Source: Hetaerina americana (taxonomy: Eukaryota; Arthropoda; Insecta; Odonata; Calopterygidae). Taken from it: a stretch of 64,000 nucleotides of DNA. Every line of letters begins with the position of its first letter. Positions within the stretch are counted from its first letter, which is position 1. Below, one piece after another: positions 36,613 to 48,148 of this stretch. The DNA is taken from NCBI GenBank assembly GCA_022747635.1, contig JAKTNV010000001.1, positions 44,308,946 through 44,372,945 of the forward strand, written 5' to 3'. The notes beneath the pieces were generated by a model. The model worked only from the letters and a program-made list of their open reading frames with translations, was not told where the DNA came from and did no database searches. A program made the translations under genes and the position numbers.

Positions 36613-36995
36613 CTTGCACAAATTTTTGCATAATGCAGATGGTGTTTAACAATTTCATGAACAATTGTTCGAGAAACATTGGGAAAATGCTCACAGATGT
36701 CATCAATTGTGACGCGCCGATCGTTCCTCACGAATTCGTCAACTGAGCTCACCAGTTGGTCTGTAATGACAGACGGTCTCTCCGAACGCTCATCGTCGTG
36801 TGTGTTCCCCCTCCCCATGTTGAAGTTGCGACACCACCGCCGAACAGACGACTCGTCCATTACATTGTCTCCATACACCTCCTTTAATTGGCGATGAATA
36901 TCACATGGGCGAACGTTTCTTGCATTGAGGAATTTAATCACTGCCCTCACTTCACAACTGGCGGCGTTCTCAATTTTTTTAAACATTGTAAACAA
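36588..36995 (-). pseudogene. Mariner transposase N-terminal fragment, copy 1
   Basis: This 135-residue frame matches the DNA-binding half of a mariner transposase. A first helix-turn-helix lies around residues 10-55 (ARNVRPCDIHRQLKEVYG, then SSVRRWCRNF), a SERPSV linker follows, and a second helix-turn-helix lies around residues 95-125 (VTIDDICEHFPNVSRTIVHE). The frame then runs into CARWVPR, the conserved start of the catalytic half in mariners, and stops at once because of the deletion. None of the three catalytic aspartates is encoded. The product, if made, could bind the element ends but not cut DNA, so it might act as a repressor; that is inference. Confidence 0.85.
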
Positions 36996-37149
36996 TCACA
37001 GAAACAACACAGGCAATGCTAGCGTCACGCAACTTGGCTCAGAGAAGGCAGACAAGCCACTGAAGCTATCTGACCTCGTCCAGCGGCTACTCGCGTCGTC
37101 AGCACTTCATGCGGCACGAACGGGTACTACTTTCCGGATGACCCTCGTA

Positions 37150-37690
37150 TATCAAACTGTCAGCAAACATGCGAGTGTTTGAATAGAATGTTAATTCTTT
37201 TCTATATAATGAGAAATTTATGGGATGCATGAATAATTATTTCCATCGACAGGAACTAATAAGTTGGTTCTCGTTCACGAGCGGGGTTATGAATCACGGC
37301 ATTTCACATGATTCTGTTGTTCCATGAGAAAAATAAGTCTTGGTACACGTAAGAAATCATTTTCTGTTTGAAACGAATGTCGTGTCGTTAAGCTCAGTAT
37401 GCAAGATTGAGTGAGCGAAAGTAATAAAAGTTGAAATGATGATGTTATCATTCCTCAAGATTTTTTGTTCAATTTCACATATTCCATTGCAGGGTGGTAC
37501 GAACTTTGCCCTGAAAGTACGAACTGACTCAGTTGATCCCAATGGAAGTGTTTGGGCTGTATTGAATACTCTAGCTTTGCGTTTGGAAACAAACCTCCGT
37601 TTTTAACCCAGTTTTACGCTACTACTTCTCTTTAATTTTTCGTCTTTACTGAATAATGTAGCAGGGTTTTTAAGGTCTGCTCACAGTGCT
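37150..37690. other. AT-rich non-coding DNA
   Basis: Nothing supported. Confidence 0.5.
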
Positions 37691-38375
37691 CAAAGCTCTT
37701 GCTACCGTTGTTTGTTTCATTTCAAATTCATTGCTTGGCTTTTCCTTACTTATTCCTTTCCCGGTATCTTCCAAACACCCTAGTTTTTCTTCTACTCTCG
37801 CCATCACCATCATCTTGGTTTCATTCATTTGTCGTCCACATTAATTTTCTACCACTACTTTTCTTTCCATATCCACCCAGTCATCTCCCTTTTCAATTTT
37901 CTTTTCCTTTCCAACCCCTTCCGTGATCTTTGTTGTCCCCATTTCCCTCTCTCTGCCACGTGTAATATCTTCTTCCATTTAATTTCTCACCCCTCAGTCC
38001 TTTTTTTTAATTTCCCAATCCCCATCCCACTTCCACCCCTCTACTTCATTCTCCCTTACGCACCAACCCCCTACAAATTCTTTACCACGCATCTTCCTTC
38101 TCCAATCCCCGCCGCTGTAAAAAAAAGGAGCAAACTTTTTACAGTGTGACGTTTTCATCATCCACCTTTTCTGTCTCGCTTCATCATGTGCTGTCTTCAA
38201 TGTCGTCCCTTTATCTAACTCCCACTCCCACTTTCCTTTCTTCTTTCTTTATTTCTCTGTTCGCCCTCATCTCCTGTCAAAGTCCTCCGTTTCTATCCCT
38301 CTTACCAATATTTGTCTTCACACTTGATACACTTCAATTGGGCGCATGGTTTCCAAATAAACTAAACTGAATGAA
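37691..38375 (+). repeat. Pyrimidine-rich island
   Basis: Extended C/T-rich plus strand. Frames of 75, 106 and 74 codons are Ser/Pro/Phe/Leu strings without domains. Confidence 0.55.
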
Positions 38376-38448
38376 CTAATTCACTGCTAATCATCCTCAT
38401 AAATGTTTATTTCTGGGCGAATGTCATTATTTCTGGAAGCAATATTAT

Positions 38449-38529
38449 GATTTTAAATAGTTTAAACTATTTACTTTTTTTAAGTTACGATTTTAAATAG
38501 TTTAAACTATTTAAAATCGTTACTTCAAC
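38449..38529. repeat. Perfect 34 bp palindrome plus partial direct copy
   Basis: 38487-38520 is a perfect palindrome with no spacer; its left half reads ACGATTTTAAATAGTTT. Pairing continues with a single mismatch for four more bases on each side (38482-38525). The left half, starting GATTTTAAATAGTTTAAACT, also occurs directly repeated at 38449-38472. Such a sequence can extrude as a cruciform or arise by template switching during replication. Confidence 0.9.
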
Positions 38530-39285
38530 TTTTTCCTAAGGCATATTTAGAATATGTACTCTCGTTCCATATTTTAACACCCTTAAGGAGCACTCACTTT
38601 TCAAGACAAGTATCATCGTGATATGCCCCTTTTGTCCTTCATAGCCGTCAAGACGTTCTTCAAAGCTGTCTCTTTCATACTTTTGTGCCTCTCCCCTCGT
38701 TTCAGCTCGCTCAATGTATGATAGACGTCTTCAATTGATGATTCATTTGCATCCATTTTCTTATAATTTCAACCTTCAAACTTAATATTTAATTGATGTT
38801 ATACAATTTAATTTTTATAAACTATGGAAATCCCAGACAAAATTCGTATGTCAACGACATTAGCCTTTTATGTGCATCGGTAACTATACTGATTTGAAAA
38901 ATTTATTGAGATATTATTTATGATATCCACTATATGAAACAGTATTTTAATGTACAGACGAATTTATATTTCGAGGTGGAAGAAGATGCTCCTTAAAAAA
39001 ACATGTTGCAAACGAATATTTTATGCTCTGGCGCAGCAAACGTTTTATCTCTTCTTTTCACGCCATGAAGTAGCTCCGCCAATGCACGTAATAGTATATC
39101 AATTTACTTCCTCGTAAGTTTCAACGTCGATTTTGATAATAATACTTACCTATGCCTCAAACGTATTCTGTAATGTTAAGTATGTCATATTTGTAGATTG
39201 AATGCATAGCTTACAGTGTTTCTTCCATTGAAGTGAATGAAATTCTGTTCTAACTAGATGAGGGAAATCATAATTTCTTCCTCTC
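38530..39285. other. AT-rich non-coding DNA
   Basis: No supported gene. On the minus strand a 71-codon frame (39150-39365) ends at a consensus donor, ATAG then GTAAGTA, at 39147-39151. The peptide is not recognised and the frame is not called. Confidence 0.4.
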
Positions 39286-40085
39286 AGCGCTTTTATCCTC
39301 CACTCTGGGTCGCAATTCTCTTTCCAGTCACGCCTCCTCCCTCCGTTTACTGTTTGCTTCTTCAAGGCTCTCTGCCTTTTGCTCCTTCAAACCTCCTAGT
39401 TCTTAAGAACTTTCCCTCCCCAGGCCTTAATCCCCCTTGCTGCTCTTATTTACCTCGACGACCTCGCGCGCCTCTTCCTTCCCACTCCACACGTACTTTC
39501 CATCCCTATATCTGTCCATGATTTTATTTCCTTTGCCATCCACTGAGGAATAATTTTCCCTTCTAATATTTCCTTCTCTTAATTCCCATCGTTCCATTTT
39601 CTTCCTCCTACTCTATTTTCACCTAGACTCTCTCTCCCTCTCTCTTTTCTAAAACAATCTCCCACTTCAACGCTTCATTTTTTCTCCTCCCTTCCCTTTT
39701 CGTCCTACGTAAGACCATCGGCTAACCCCTGCCGGGCATCTAATTCTTCTTACCTTTCCCCTCCATATTCCTTTCTTTCCTTTTCCGTTTTTTTCGACAG
39801 AATAAGCCGGGTTTACCCCTGCGCTTACCCTTTGCACTCCGGGGCCCGAAAATGGTGGCCTCGCCCTAGATCCCTCGTACGTATTTCTCTTCCGATGCCG
39901 CCGCTCTCCTCATCTCCTCGCGTTCTTCGGCCTACTCCCGTTTCATCCCCCAACTTTATCCCTTCCGTAAGCCCGTTTCATTCCCCCTTTCGTTTTCTCT
40001 ATCTCTCTCTCTCTCTCCGCGTCATCTTCTCGCTCTTGTGCCCCTAACTTTCCCCTGGCCATATTCTTGCCAGCCGTGCAGCGGC
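39286..40085 (+). repeat. Pyrimidine-rich island with CT microsatellite
   Basis: About 800 bp of C/T-rich plus strand including a CT dinucleotide run at about 40001-40017. Frames of 87 and 71 codons are low complexity. Confidence 0.55.
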
Positions 40086-41582
40086 CCTCACGAGCAGATT
40101 GTGTTTTCTTCATCGGTCCTTCCGAGTTTTACTGATTGCGTGCAGAACTTTCACGATCCTCTTGCTGCAAACTGTTGTCAGCAAACAGTTCACTCTTAAA
40201 AGAGAAAGGTGAGCTCACTTCGTTAAACAACCATATTACTCCACTCTTTCGCCCCTTCCCCCGCTCCTCCACCTTCAGCTTCGAACATTAAAAAACATTG
40301 CCTAGGAAGATGATAAGAGATGAAAGACAAGAGCTGCGGCAAAAACATTGTTTTCAGCATTGATCCAAGGATTGCTTCTCGCAATGTCAGGTTCCTGTGA
40401 GCTAAAACTACTCTGCGGCCACATTGGATAAGGTATGGGAAATAAGGAAGGAACAAAGGCAGATCATCAAGGAATTTAAGCTAGCGGCCACACTGGAGGG
40501 GGCAAGCCTGAGGGTTTCTGGTCAATTTTGTTATTAATTAGAGATAGAAAAAGAGAGGTGACCTTTTAGAATGCCATGAAAGATACAGTCTTTGAAAATT
40601 CATATCTAAAACTTAATCATCGCTGTAATCAATATGTTGGCTGGATAATTTTATTAATGAAGGAACGGTTTACTGTATAGTATACGAGATATATTCATCA
40701 TATTAAGTGACATAACAGTTCTTATTTGGGGGATTCATGACGTATTAATGTTTAATCTCTTGAGTGACCTGAGAATTTTGGCATCAAGTAGATGAATTGA
40801 AACCAGAAACAAAATCAAAATAAGTTATTCCATCTAAATGAAAATCTTACCGTCAAATTAATCTGCATATTTTCTGTTTCTGTAATTAAATGTCAAATTT
40901 TAAGGAATAATCTCAAAATGGGAGTCTAAAGATGTAAGAAGGGTACATGTAAGTCCGTGATGCGTTAGCAATGTACCCCATTACAAGTAGTGCCAGCTCA
41001 AGAATATTATAATGAAAAGTTCTCCATCCCGATGAATACCTGTCAATAAGATATTGAAATGGATAGTAGAAACCTTTGTGTATGGTACAATAGTAATATA
41101 AGCTAGTTATCAAAATTCCAATAAATAAATAAATTCATTTTTAAGAAACTATGTCATTAATTATGTCACTATGCCATATTTGACTATCGAAAGTAGAGGA
41201 CAAATAAAGTCAATGACATAAAAAGAACGTGGTAAAAAAAGCCGGAATAAGTTCTTACTTGAAATCGGGGTAAAGTGTAAGTTAATTAATGAAGAAGAAA
41301 CGAAAAATATAGCTCCAAATACATGCTCTTTTCCATATAATTACATTTCCTTCCGTTCGTACTTACCGCCAAATTTTTAAGGTAATTTAAGTGGAGATAG
41401 GCATAATATGCATGCCACCCACTCTAAGAATAATTATTTATTTAATTCTACAGGTTCATTGACTAATTAACCCGCATAAAGTAATTATTTCTTTCTCTTT
41501 TTTGAATTGGTGATAATTCCTCAGCATGCTTCTCGTAATACATTGATTAAGAGGGAATTCCCTTTTCTATTCCGTTCCGCAG
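40086..41582. other. AT-rich non-coding DNA
   Basis: No gene supported. A 14-base word, GCGGCCACATTGGA, recurs with one change about 70 bases later (near 40417 and 40485). Sequence just before 41583 supplies a clear polypyrimidine tract for the exon that follows. Confidence 0.45.
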
Positions 41583-41683
41583 ATGTATACCCTGCCTTCC
41601 TCCTGCCAGAGACAGAAAACAGACTCCAGAGGACCAAGATCTATCAGCAGTCTGTCACTCTGGTAGCACGCATGTGGCCCGAG
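41583..41683 (+). CDS. Internal exon of an unrecognised gene
   Basis: A polypyrimidine tract ending in CCGCAG precedes the exon and a consensus donor (GAG then GTGAGT) ends it. In the frame that links to the next exon, two bases complete a codon and 33 codons follow, starting VYPAFLLPETENRLQRTK and ending VARMWPE. A second frame is also open; the third has a stop. The downstream exon at 48149 begins in phase 0, which fits the phase 0 end here, so the two probably belong to one transcript across a 6.5 kb intron. The peptide looks like ordinary globular protein, but I do not recognise the family. The preceding exon, which should end in phase 1, was not found. Confidence 0.5.
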
Positions 41684-42422
41684 GTGAGTACACCTATGAA
41701 ATTAGTTTTTATATTTTTTTGTGGTCTCCTTTTTTCCCTTTTGGGATCTTTTTGGCCAGAGGTCTGGCTGTATTTGGCTAGTTATGGGGTTTCCCAGGAT
41801 ACATGACTCCTGCATGGCCAAGGTGGAAACCAAACTTACTACCGCCTTTGTGCTATAAGACAGTTTCAATATACTTCATCCTAACTCGACCGGTTTTTGT
41901 ACGTTTTTTCAAATACCTTCATTATAATATTTAAATGTTTATAATAAACACCATTGAAGTACATTTTAATAGTTTCCTCAATCGGTTGAAGGAATGCACT
42001 GATTTCATTTCCCACGTAACTAAACACTTTCTTCACTGAATATGTCCGAAGTGATTTATATTGAATATTTGATCTGTTAATGCAAAAAATAGTTCACTCC
42101 ATTGAGTTAGATAGATATTATGAAATATTTTTAAATGCCTTAAGGTTAGCCCTAGTGCCTCTTTTTTCCATACAATTTACTAAATTCCTTCGCACATTAT
42201 CAAAATACATTACCGTAAATGACTCTATATATGATGTATCCAGAATGCTCAGTAATTGGTAGATTATTCTCCTTGTGGGAGAGTAACACCCGTATATAAG
42301 TAATGAAGTTAAATAGTAGGCGACATTGAATGTTCGTGCTAAATTTGTGACCTCACCTATAAAAAAGCAGTATTTTGATAATCAAATTTCACTATTTCGT
42401 GACGATGAGAGAATGCTATGTA
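41684..42422. other. Intron, AT-rich
   Basis: Start of the proposed intron between the two plus-strand exons. It holds no other feature before the mariner copy. Confidence 0.45.
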
Positions 42423-42521
42423 CGAGGGTCATCCGGAAAGTAGTACCCGTTCGTGAAATAAAGACACAAAAGTAAATATTAACAAACATAAAAAATTTTA
42501 TTTGAAAGAGGATACTTTAAA

Positions 42522-42640
42522 CTACTTCTCAACATAATCTCCAAGCAAATTAAGGCATTTGTCATAACGTGTGACAAGTTTCTGTATTCCTGCTGCATAG
42601 TCCTTCGCCGCCAGCTCATTGAGATACGCGAGGGACCCAT
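42522..42640 (-). pseudogene. Mariner transposase C-terminal fragment, copy 2
   Basis: Frameshifted tail of the transposase, ending GDYVEK, as in copy 1. Confidence 0.8.
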
Positions 42641-43023
42641 CTTGCACAAATTTTTGCATAATGCAGATGGTGTTTAACAATTTCATGAACAATTGTTCGA
42701 GAAACATTGGGAAAATGCTCACAGATGTCATCAATTGTGACGCGCCGATCGTTCCTCACGAATTCGTCAACTGAGCTCACCAGTTGGTCTGTAATGACAG
42801 ACGGTCTCTCCGAACGCTCATCGTCGTGTGTGTTCCCCCTCCCCATGTTGAAGTTGCGACACCACCGCCGAACAGACGACTCGTCCATTACATTGTCTCC
42901 ATACACCTCCTTTAATTGGCGATGAATATCACATGGGCGAACGTTTCTTGCATTGAGGAATTTAATCACTGCCCTCACTTCACAACTGGCGGCGTTCTCA
43001 ATTTTTTTAAACATTGTAAACAA
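42616..43023 (-). pseudogene. Mariner transposase N-terminal fragment, copy 2
   Basis: This 135-residue frame has the same translation as that at 36588-36995: two helix-turn-helix regions, then CARWVPR and a premature stop at the deletion joint. Because the frames agree residue for residue, either the copies are very young or one was converted by the other. No catalytic aspartate is encoded. Confidence 0.85.
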
Positions 43024-43177
43024 TCACAGAAACAACACAGGCAATGCTAGCGTCACGCAACTTGGCTCAGAGAAGGCAGACAAGCCACTGAAGCTATCTG
43101 ACCTCGTCCAGCGGCTACTCGCGTCGTCAGCACTTCATGCGGCACGAACGGGTACTACTTTCCGGATGACCCTCGTA

Positions 43178-45609
43178 TTTTATTTTAAATCTTAAAACAT
43201 GTCTGGTCACAAAAAAATGCCTTAGTATAGACTAATGCTGGCAAGTCAATATGTGTAAAAATGAAAAGTTGGCCAGTGGTTACTGCAAAACTTAACGGAG
43301 GAAAACTTGTTGTTGGTAAGCCTGCAAGTATTTCTCGAAGCAAGCACCAGAGCTAATTGAAGAGAGAAGAAAGAAAAGTGGCTGGATATCTGAAGAAATA
43401 GGTTCAGCAGTGAAAGAATTATAATTTAAACAAGGGAAAAAGAGCTTCATAAAAATTTCAAAATAATCTAGTAAGCAGAAAGGTTGCACTACCGATGGGG
43501 TAGTGAGTAGCCACTTAAATGTATAAGTAACATATTTCGGATGAAACATTTTGTTTAACGAGTAGGGATGTAAATAGTGAAATTATGACTGATGATAAAG
43601 AATAATGAAGATACGTAAAAGGAAATCTAAAATAACTTTAAAGCGGAAGAGAATGCGTAAGGTAGTTTCCCTAAAATTAAAGCAACGTTGACGAAATACT
43701 TATCATGATTGAAATTACAATGCAATGCCATACTTTATGATCTATCGCGTTTATAAGGTTCCCAAACTTCTGGAAATAATGGACATAATAGATTCAGGCG
43801 AGAAATATAATCATCTTCTATTTTCCCCCTTCAGTGAAAGAAGAATAACTACGTCTATACGAAAGAGAGGAGTGAGATGTTCTCCTTGAAAAAGCAGGAA
43901 CGCGAGAGAATCTATTTCGGCTTTAATTCTGCTTGTGAAGGTGAGAATGGAAAAGAATAAACGAATTTTATTCACAATTCTGGATTAATAAAAGTATACG
44001 ATGGTGTCAACTGAAATATGATTCTTCCTGTTGTAAAGACCAATTTTTTAGTCATATATTCGCGGAAAAATGGTCTTACAGTTGTATCATAAGTTGGATC
44101 TATTGAGCTAACTTCGAATTTTCAAGACGTAGAGAGAAAAAAATGTCTTTCAGAATGTTTATAAACCAAACCAATTTTTCATGAAAATTAAAAAAATGCT
44201 CTAAACTCCTGGAATTTGATTGAAAGTTGAAAATTGCCTGATGAGTGGAGAAAATCATGTGCGAAGTATGAAACAATTTTTTCATAAGGTTGATGCACTT
44301 CAATCTGCTATCTCCAACGTTTATGCCTCGTAGATGCAAATAAAATGCGATAGAAATTTATATCCCTAGAGAAATTTATGAGCATGCTGAATTCCGTTGT
44401 AGAATTATGTAAAATAAAAACCAATGTAAAGATCTTCGGTACAAGACTAGAAGATAGCCACAAATATAAAAATTAGCAAGAAGACACAATCAGTGAAGTG
44501 TTTTCTCATTGGAATGTGGGATTACCAGCATTAGAAAAATAAGGAGGTAATAGTTAGAAGAATAGCTGAAGCTAAAAAGTTATTCTGATGAGTGCTCGAT
44601 ATTGGAAACCAGTCCAACCCGATATCTCCTAATAAATCACAGGGAATCAAGGCAAAGACAAAGTTTAAACAAATGGAAATTATTGGAAATGTGGTACTTT
44701 AAAAGAACGATAAAGATCAAATGGAGGGATGTAATAAAAACCAGAAGTCTTTTCAAATAAGAGAGCAGAAAAAAGTCAATGCAAAACAGTAAAAGAGAAG
44801 ACACAAAACCCATCGTCAGACGAAATTGTTTTCTGAAGACGTTTCTGAGAGGAAAAGTGAAAGAACTTAGGAGGTAGGCCACGCATGAGATAAATAGTGG
44901 CAGATGTGAAAGCAAGTAAATACAGGAGATGAAATACACGCCTCCCGTATGAAGAGACGAAAATATTACCTTAAATCAGAACTGTTGTGAGTGGGGAACT
45001 ACAAAGAACTAATCGCCGGATCAGTTATTTTTGAAGCAGCTGCGGTTGTGAATAAATGCGCTCTGAAAAACGAAATGGTTGTTTTCATAAATATTTACGA
45101 GAGCATAAAAACTTACCGCTGACATCGCTCAAGTTTTCTAAGGCCATTAAATTTTTAGGTGAATGTATTTTGCCATTTAGGCTTCAATGTAACTATTTTA
45201 TGAATGAAGTTGAGCAAACTCAATATTCACCCAGACATTTTGTACAGCGTTTAATAAAAGCATCAAATAGAATAAATTTAAACACATTAACGCTGGAAAA
45301 CAGTTATATTCTTAAAGCAACAAAATAAAATTGGAGAAAATTAATGAGATGATAATTTCTTATGAATTATTGTTAACGTCGTTAAGGTATAAAACTAATG
45401 CTCTACATTAAGGAATGGTAAATGAGCGCAAAAAATAAATTTTATTCGAAAAACCATATTTGAGTATTGGTATTTACTTCATGCTCTTCTACTTTCATAT
45501 GAAAATGTTATATTCTGGTATTTTTCAAGTATTTCTTAAATTTCAATTTTCTAATAATTACTTAACTCTTTCAACTAGTGATGTAAACAACGTGACCACT
45601 ATTATTTGA
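43178..45609. other. Intron, AT-rich and mildly purine-rich
   Basis: About 2.4 kb without a recognised gene or repeat. Minus-strand frames of 79-100 codons (44100-44339, 44637-44939) and a 90-codon plus-strand frame (45056-45328) have no domain that I recognise. Confidence 0.45.
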
Positions 45610-45912
45610 GAGCCCAGAAGATCGGGTTGTTGCGATGGGTACTGACTTCCCACCCCCAGGCCATGCGTTAGAATCCCGAGGGGGGCAGGATTTTTCAGTG
45701 GTGACATTATCTCTACTTGGGATGCTGAATGGAGAGCATTGCCAGTAAAGTGTGCCGTCCATCGAATAGGACGTTAAATTGTGGACCAGCCTATGATTTC
45801 TTTCCACATTTCTAACACTCCATGAAAAACCTACCCCTATCGATTCTACCTATCCCTAATGGCACAAATGACCTCAACTGTCGCTCCTGCTAACTACTAA
45901 TACTAATACTTA
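45610..45912 (+). mobile_element. tRNA-derived SINE, family A, copy 2
   Basis: Same family as 6113-6425, in the opposite orientation. The head keeps ACTGACTTCCCACCCCCAGG and a weathered B box (GTTAGAATCCCGAGG). The body keeps TTTTTCAGTGGTGACATTAT, GGACGTTAAATTGTGGACC and CCTAATGGCACAAATGACCT, and the tail is an ACTAAT triplet-like repeat. Divergence from copy 1 is clear, so neither insertion is recent. It lies in the proposed intron. Confidence 0.8.
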
Positions 45913-46079
45913 AGATCCTTAGTTGGTTTTCTTCGAGTTTATTAATGAATTAATCTTAAAAATAATATTAAATCAATAAATATGGCTTACAATAAACCAT
46001 AAATATTTTCCACTCTTTCGTGCATCCAGTGATCATAGCAATATTACGGAAAATTAGAATTTCTTCCTCAATTCAAAGG

Positions 46080-46425
46080 AAAAGGTAGGTTTTAGACGGT
46101 TCCTGACAAATATTGCAAGTATACTCAATATTTCGTGGCATTTCTTTTGCTTGTCTCATTAATATTTCTTCCCTTTACCTCCATCCTGGCTTTCTGCCGA
46201 CCGCAAATCTTATTCTCTTCCTTTATCTTCCCCGCTCATTTATAAATCTTACTTCCATGACGGCATTTGAAATCCCACTATCTCCCAATATCTCCTCCAG
46301 CAACATTTTTTGCTCTCTTCGTATTTGTCCATTTTCTCTCAGTAGACTTAAACTTTTGTCTAGTGTTAGTGCTAGTCTTCCTCTCTGTCCCAATATTACT
46401 ATAACATCTTTAATGCACTAATACA
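46080..46425 (-). pseudogene. Decayed coding-like stretch, unknown origin
   Basis: On the minus strand one frame is open for about 58 codons and contains GRLALTLDKSLSLLRENGQI and LLEEILGDSGISNAVM. It continues past two stops into EMPRNIEYTCNICQEPSK. The residue mix, including a possible Cys-x-x-Cys, looks more protein-like than chance frames here. It may be a fragment of a transposon or retroelement. I cannot name it, and a 102-codon frame on the opposite strand is probably its shadow. Confidence 0.25.
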
Positions 46426-48148
46426 TCTATGCATATACCAGTAAGTATGGAATTATATTAATGAAAAAAGGTCAAATCTGAAACATTTTTATTTATCTTA
46501 ATAGGAAATTCTATGGCACTTCAACGTTTCACTACCAACCATACGAGATGCTGTGGAGTTTTGCCATGACGAAAATGCTTTGAAGATAGTTTTACATGTC
46601 CCATTTACTATGCATGATTTTAATTTCAAGTGCAATGAAATCAAATTAATTGGGTTCATTCATAATCCAAGATTTCTGCAGGCATGAGTTATTATTTTTC
46701 AAAATACATTTCGATTCACCAAATTCAGTGTGCAAACTGCACTCGTAAAAAGAGTACATATGCCAAAATTTTCTAGTTCTGTTGCCACTCTGTAGTCCAG
46801 TTGCGGAGGGACAGTGTTCGTGATAGTTCGGAACCCACTGACAATGTCCATTAGATATTTTTTGTGCAAATGTACAATACAAATTTACTATGACACTGAG
46901 ATTTAAAGTTTTGTTGTCATATTTTTCAAATGAATGGGAATATTATTCTGCTTTTGGCTGAAACCTTCAGTAAATTACTTCTATTTGCCTCAAACATTGC
47001 TCTCCCTGATCAATGGAGTTATTCACATTTAAGCTAATACAATTGAAAAATTTCTTGACCATTCAGTTGGTTTCTACATATCTTATAATACTTCTGACAA
47101 TGAGTAAATTTTCGGTCATATCAGGTGTGACCATGTAGAAATTATCCATTACGGAAAGAAAAATAAAAACTTTGTGGATTCCCCTTAATTATTAATCATG
47201 CGACCCAGGTGTCGATACATAACATCATCATCAGGTATATTTTCAAACTTTTTCTTCAAATACATACGACATATTGGTCATGGGGGTGAAGAGGACGAGG
47301 TTTGTTCCTCACATCACATTTGCCTCTTCACAGTGCATTGTCCTCTTGATTAAGTTCCACAGCGGTCACCATCTCAACTAATGGCAACACCTATTCTACC
47401 AATATATATTGTCCTGGGTAATGATCACAATGGGCTTAATAAATGCCACTTTTTTGAGAGGGAACAATGGAGTCTTTGGCGTAGAACAAATATGTTTTCA
47501 GGGTTTAGGCGTGTATTAGGCTATTCTGTATTTGCCTATGTAGAAGCTTGAGGAAACTGTATATGAAATATTTCCTAAGATCGGCACTCCAAACCATTTT
47601 TTATGATTTTCCATAGGGGACAAGGTCGCAAAACATTGGCATTGTTAGCCTCATAAGAGTTCTACTCGTATTAAGAATATGTTCCATGACATTCGATTGG
47701 TATTTATTCACTTTGGCCATATGTTTCAGAAAATTCAATTCTTTTTTAAAGTTTGTTTCACTCAGGAGGATTTTTGTCAATCTTTTTATGAACGCATGAA
47801 ATGATGATGTCTTATGTTGAAGGGGTAGCACGAATATGCTGAAAGTAAATCGTAATTTTAATGAGTCGTTGGTATAACTGAAAGTAATACAATAGCTAAT
47901 ACCAAAGGGATAAATATTCACTCAAGTACTTGGAAGTGACCTGAGACAGCGTTGACCGTATAGTTTTTTGTGAAAGGTAAATAGTCATTTAAATTAAAAC
48001 AATGACATCCCTGATCAACTGCAAGTCGACTTTTGTGGCTAATTTTTCAATATCTCCATTAGCCAATTTCCACGTCTATTATTTTTGCCCATCAGTTTCA
48101 GAAATTTTCTAAAGCCATGTTGCACGCACGCACGATCCCCTATTCCAG
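46426..48148. other. Intron, AT-rich
   Basis: No supported gene. Near 47196-47240 on the minus strand is a CTGATGATGATG...GGGTCGCATG motif reminiscent of the structure at 22399-22461. Confidence 0.4.

Larger units (their letters stand above)
36395..37147 (-). mobile_element. Internally deleted mariner element, copy 1
   Basis: A 753 bp element flanked by TA (36393-36394 and 37148-37149), the mariner target duplication. Its terminal inverted repeats are perfect for 33 bp and begin CGAGGGTCATCCGG. It carries the two ends of a mariner transposase gene on the minus strand, but the middle is missing; autonomous mariners are about 1.3 kb. The copy at 42423-43175 has the same length, and every internal landmark sits at the same 6,028 bp offset; I see no difference between them. 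Intact ends mean it could still be moved by transposase supplied from elsewhere. Confidence 0.95.
42423..43175 (-). mobile_element. Internally deleted mariner element, copy 2
   Basis: Same 753 bp element as at 36395-37147, with TA duplications at 42421-42422 and 43176-43177, the same perfect 33 bp inverted repeats, the same orientation and the same internal deletion joint (about 42631-42640). It lies in the proposed intron between exons 41583-41683 and 48149-48419. The different flanking sequence and separate TA duplications show an independent insertion and not a segmental duplication. Confidence 0.95.

Noticed and set aside
36679..36897. 72-codon plus-strand frame in mariner copy 1, and its twin at 42707-42925
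   Set aside because: Shadow of the transposase frame on the minus strand.
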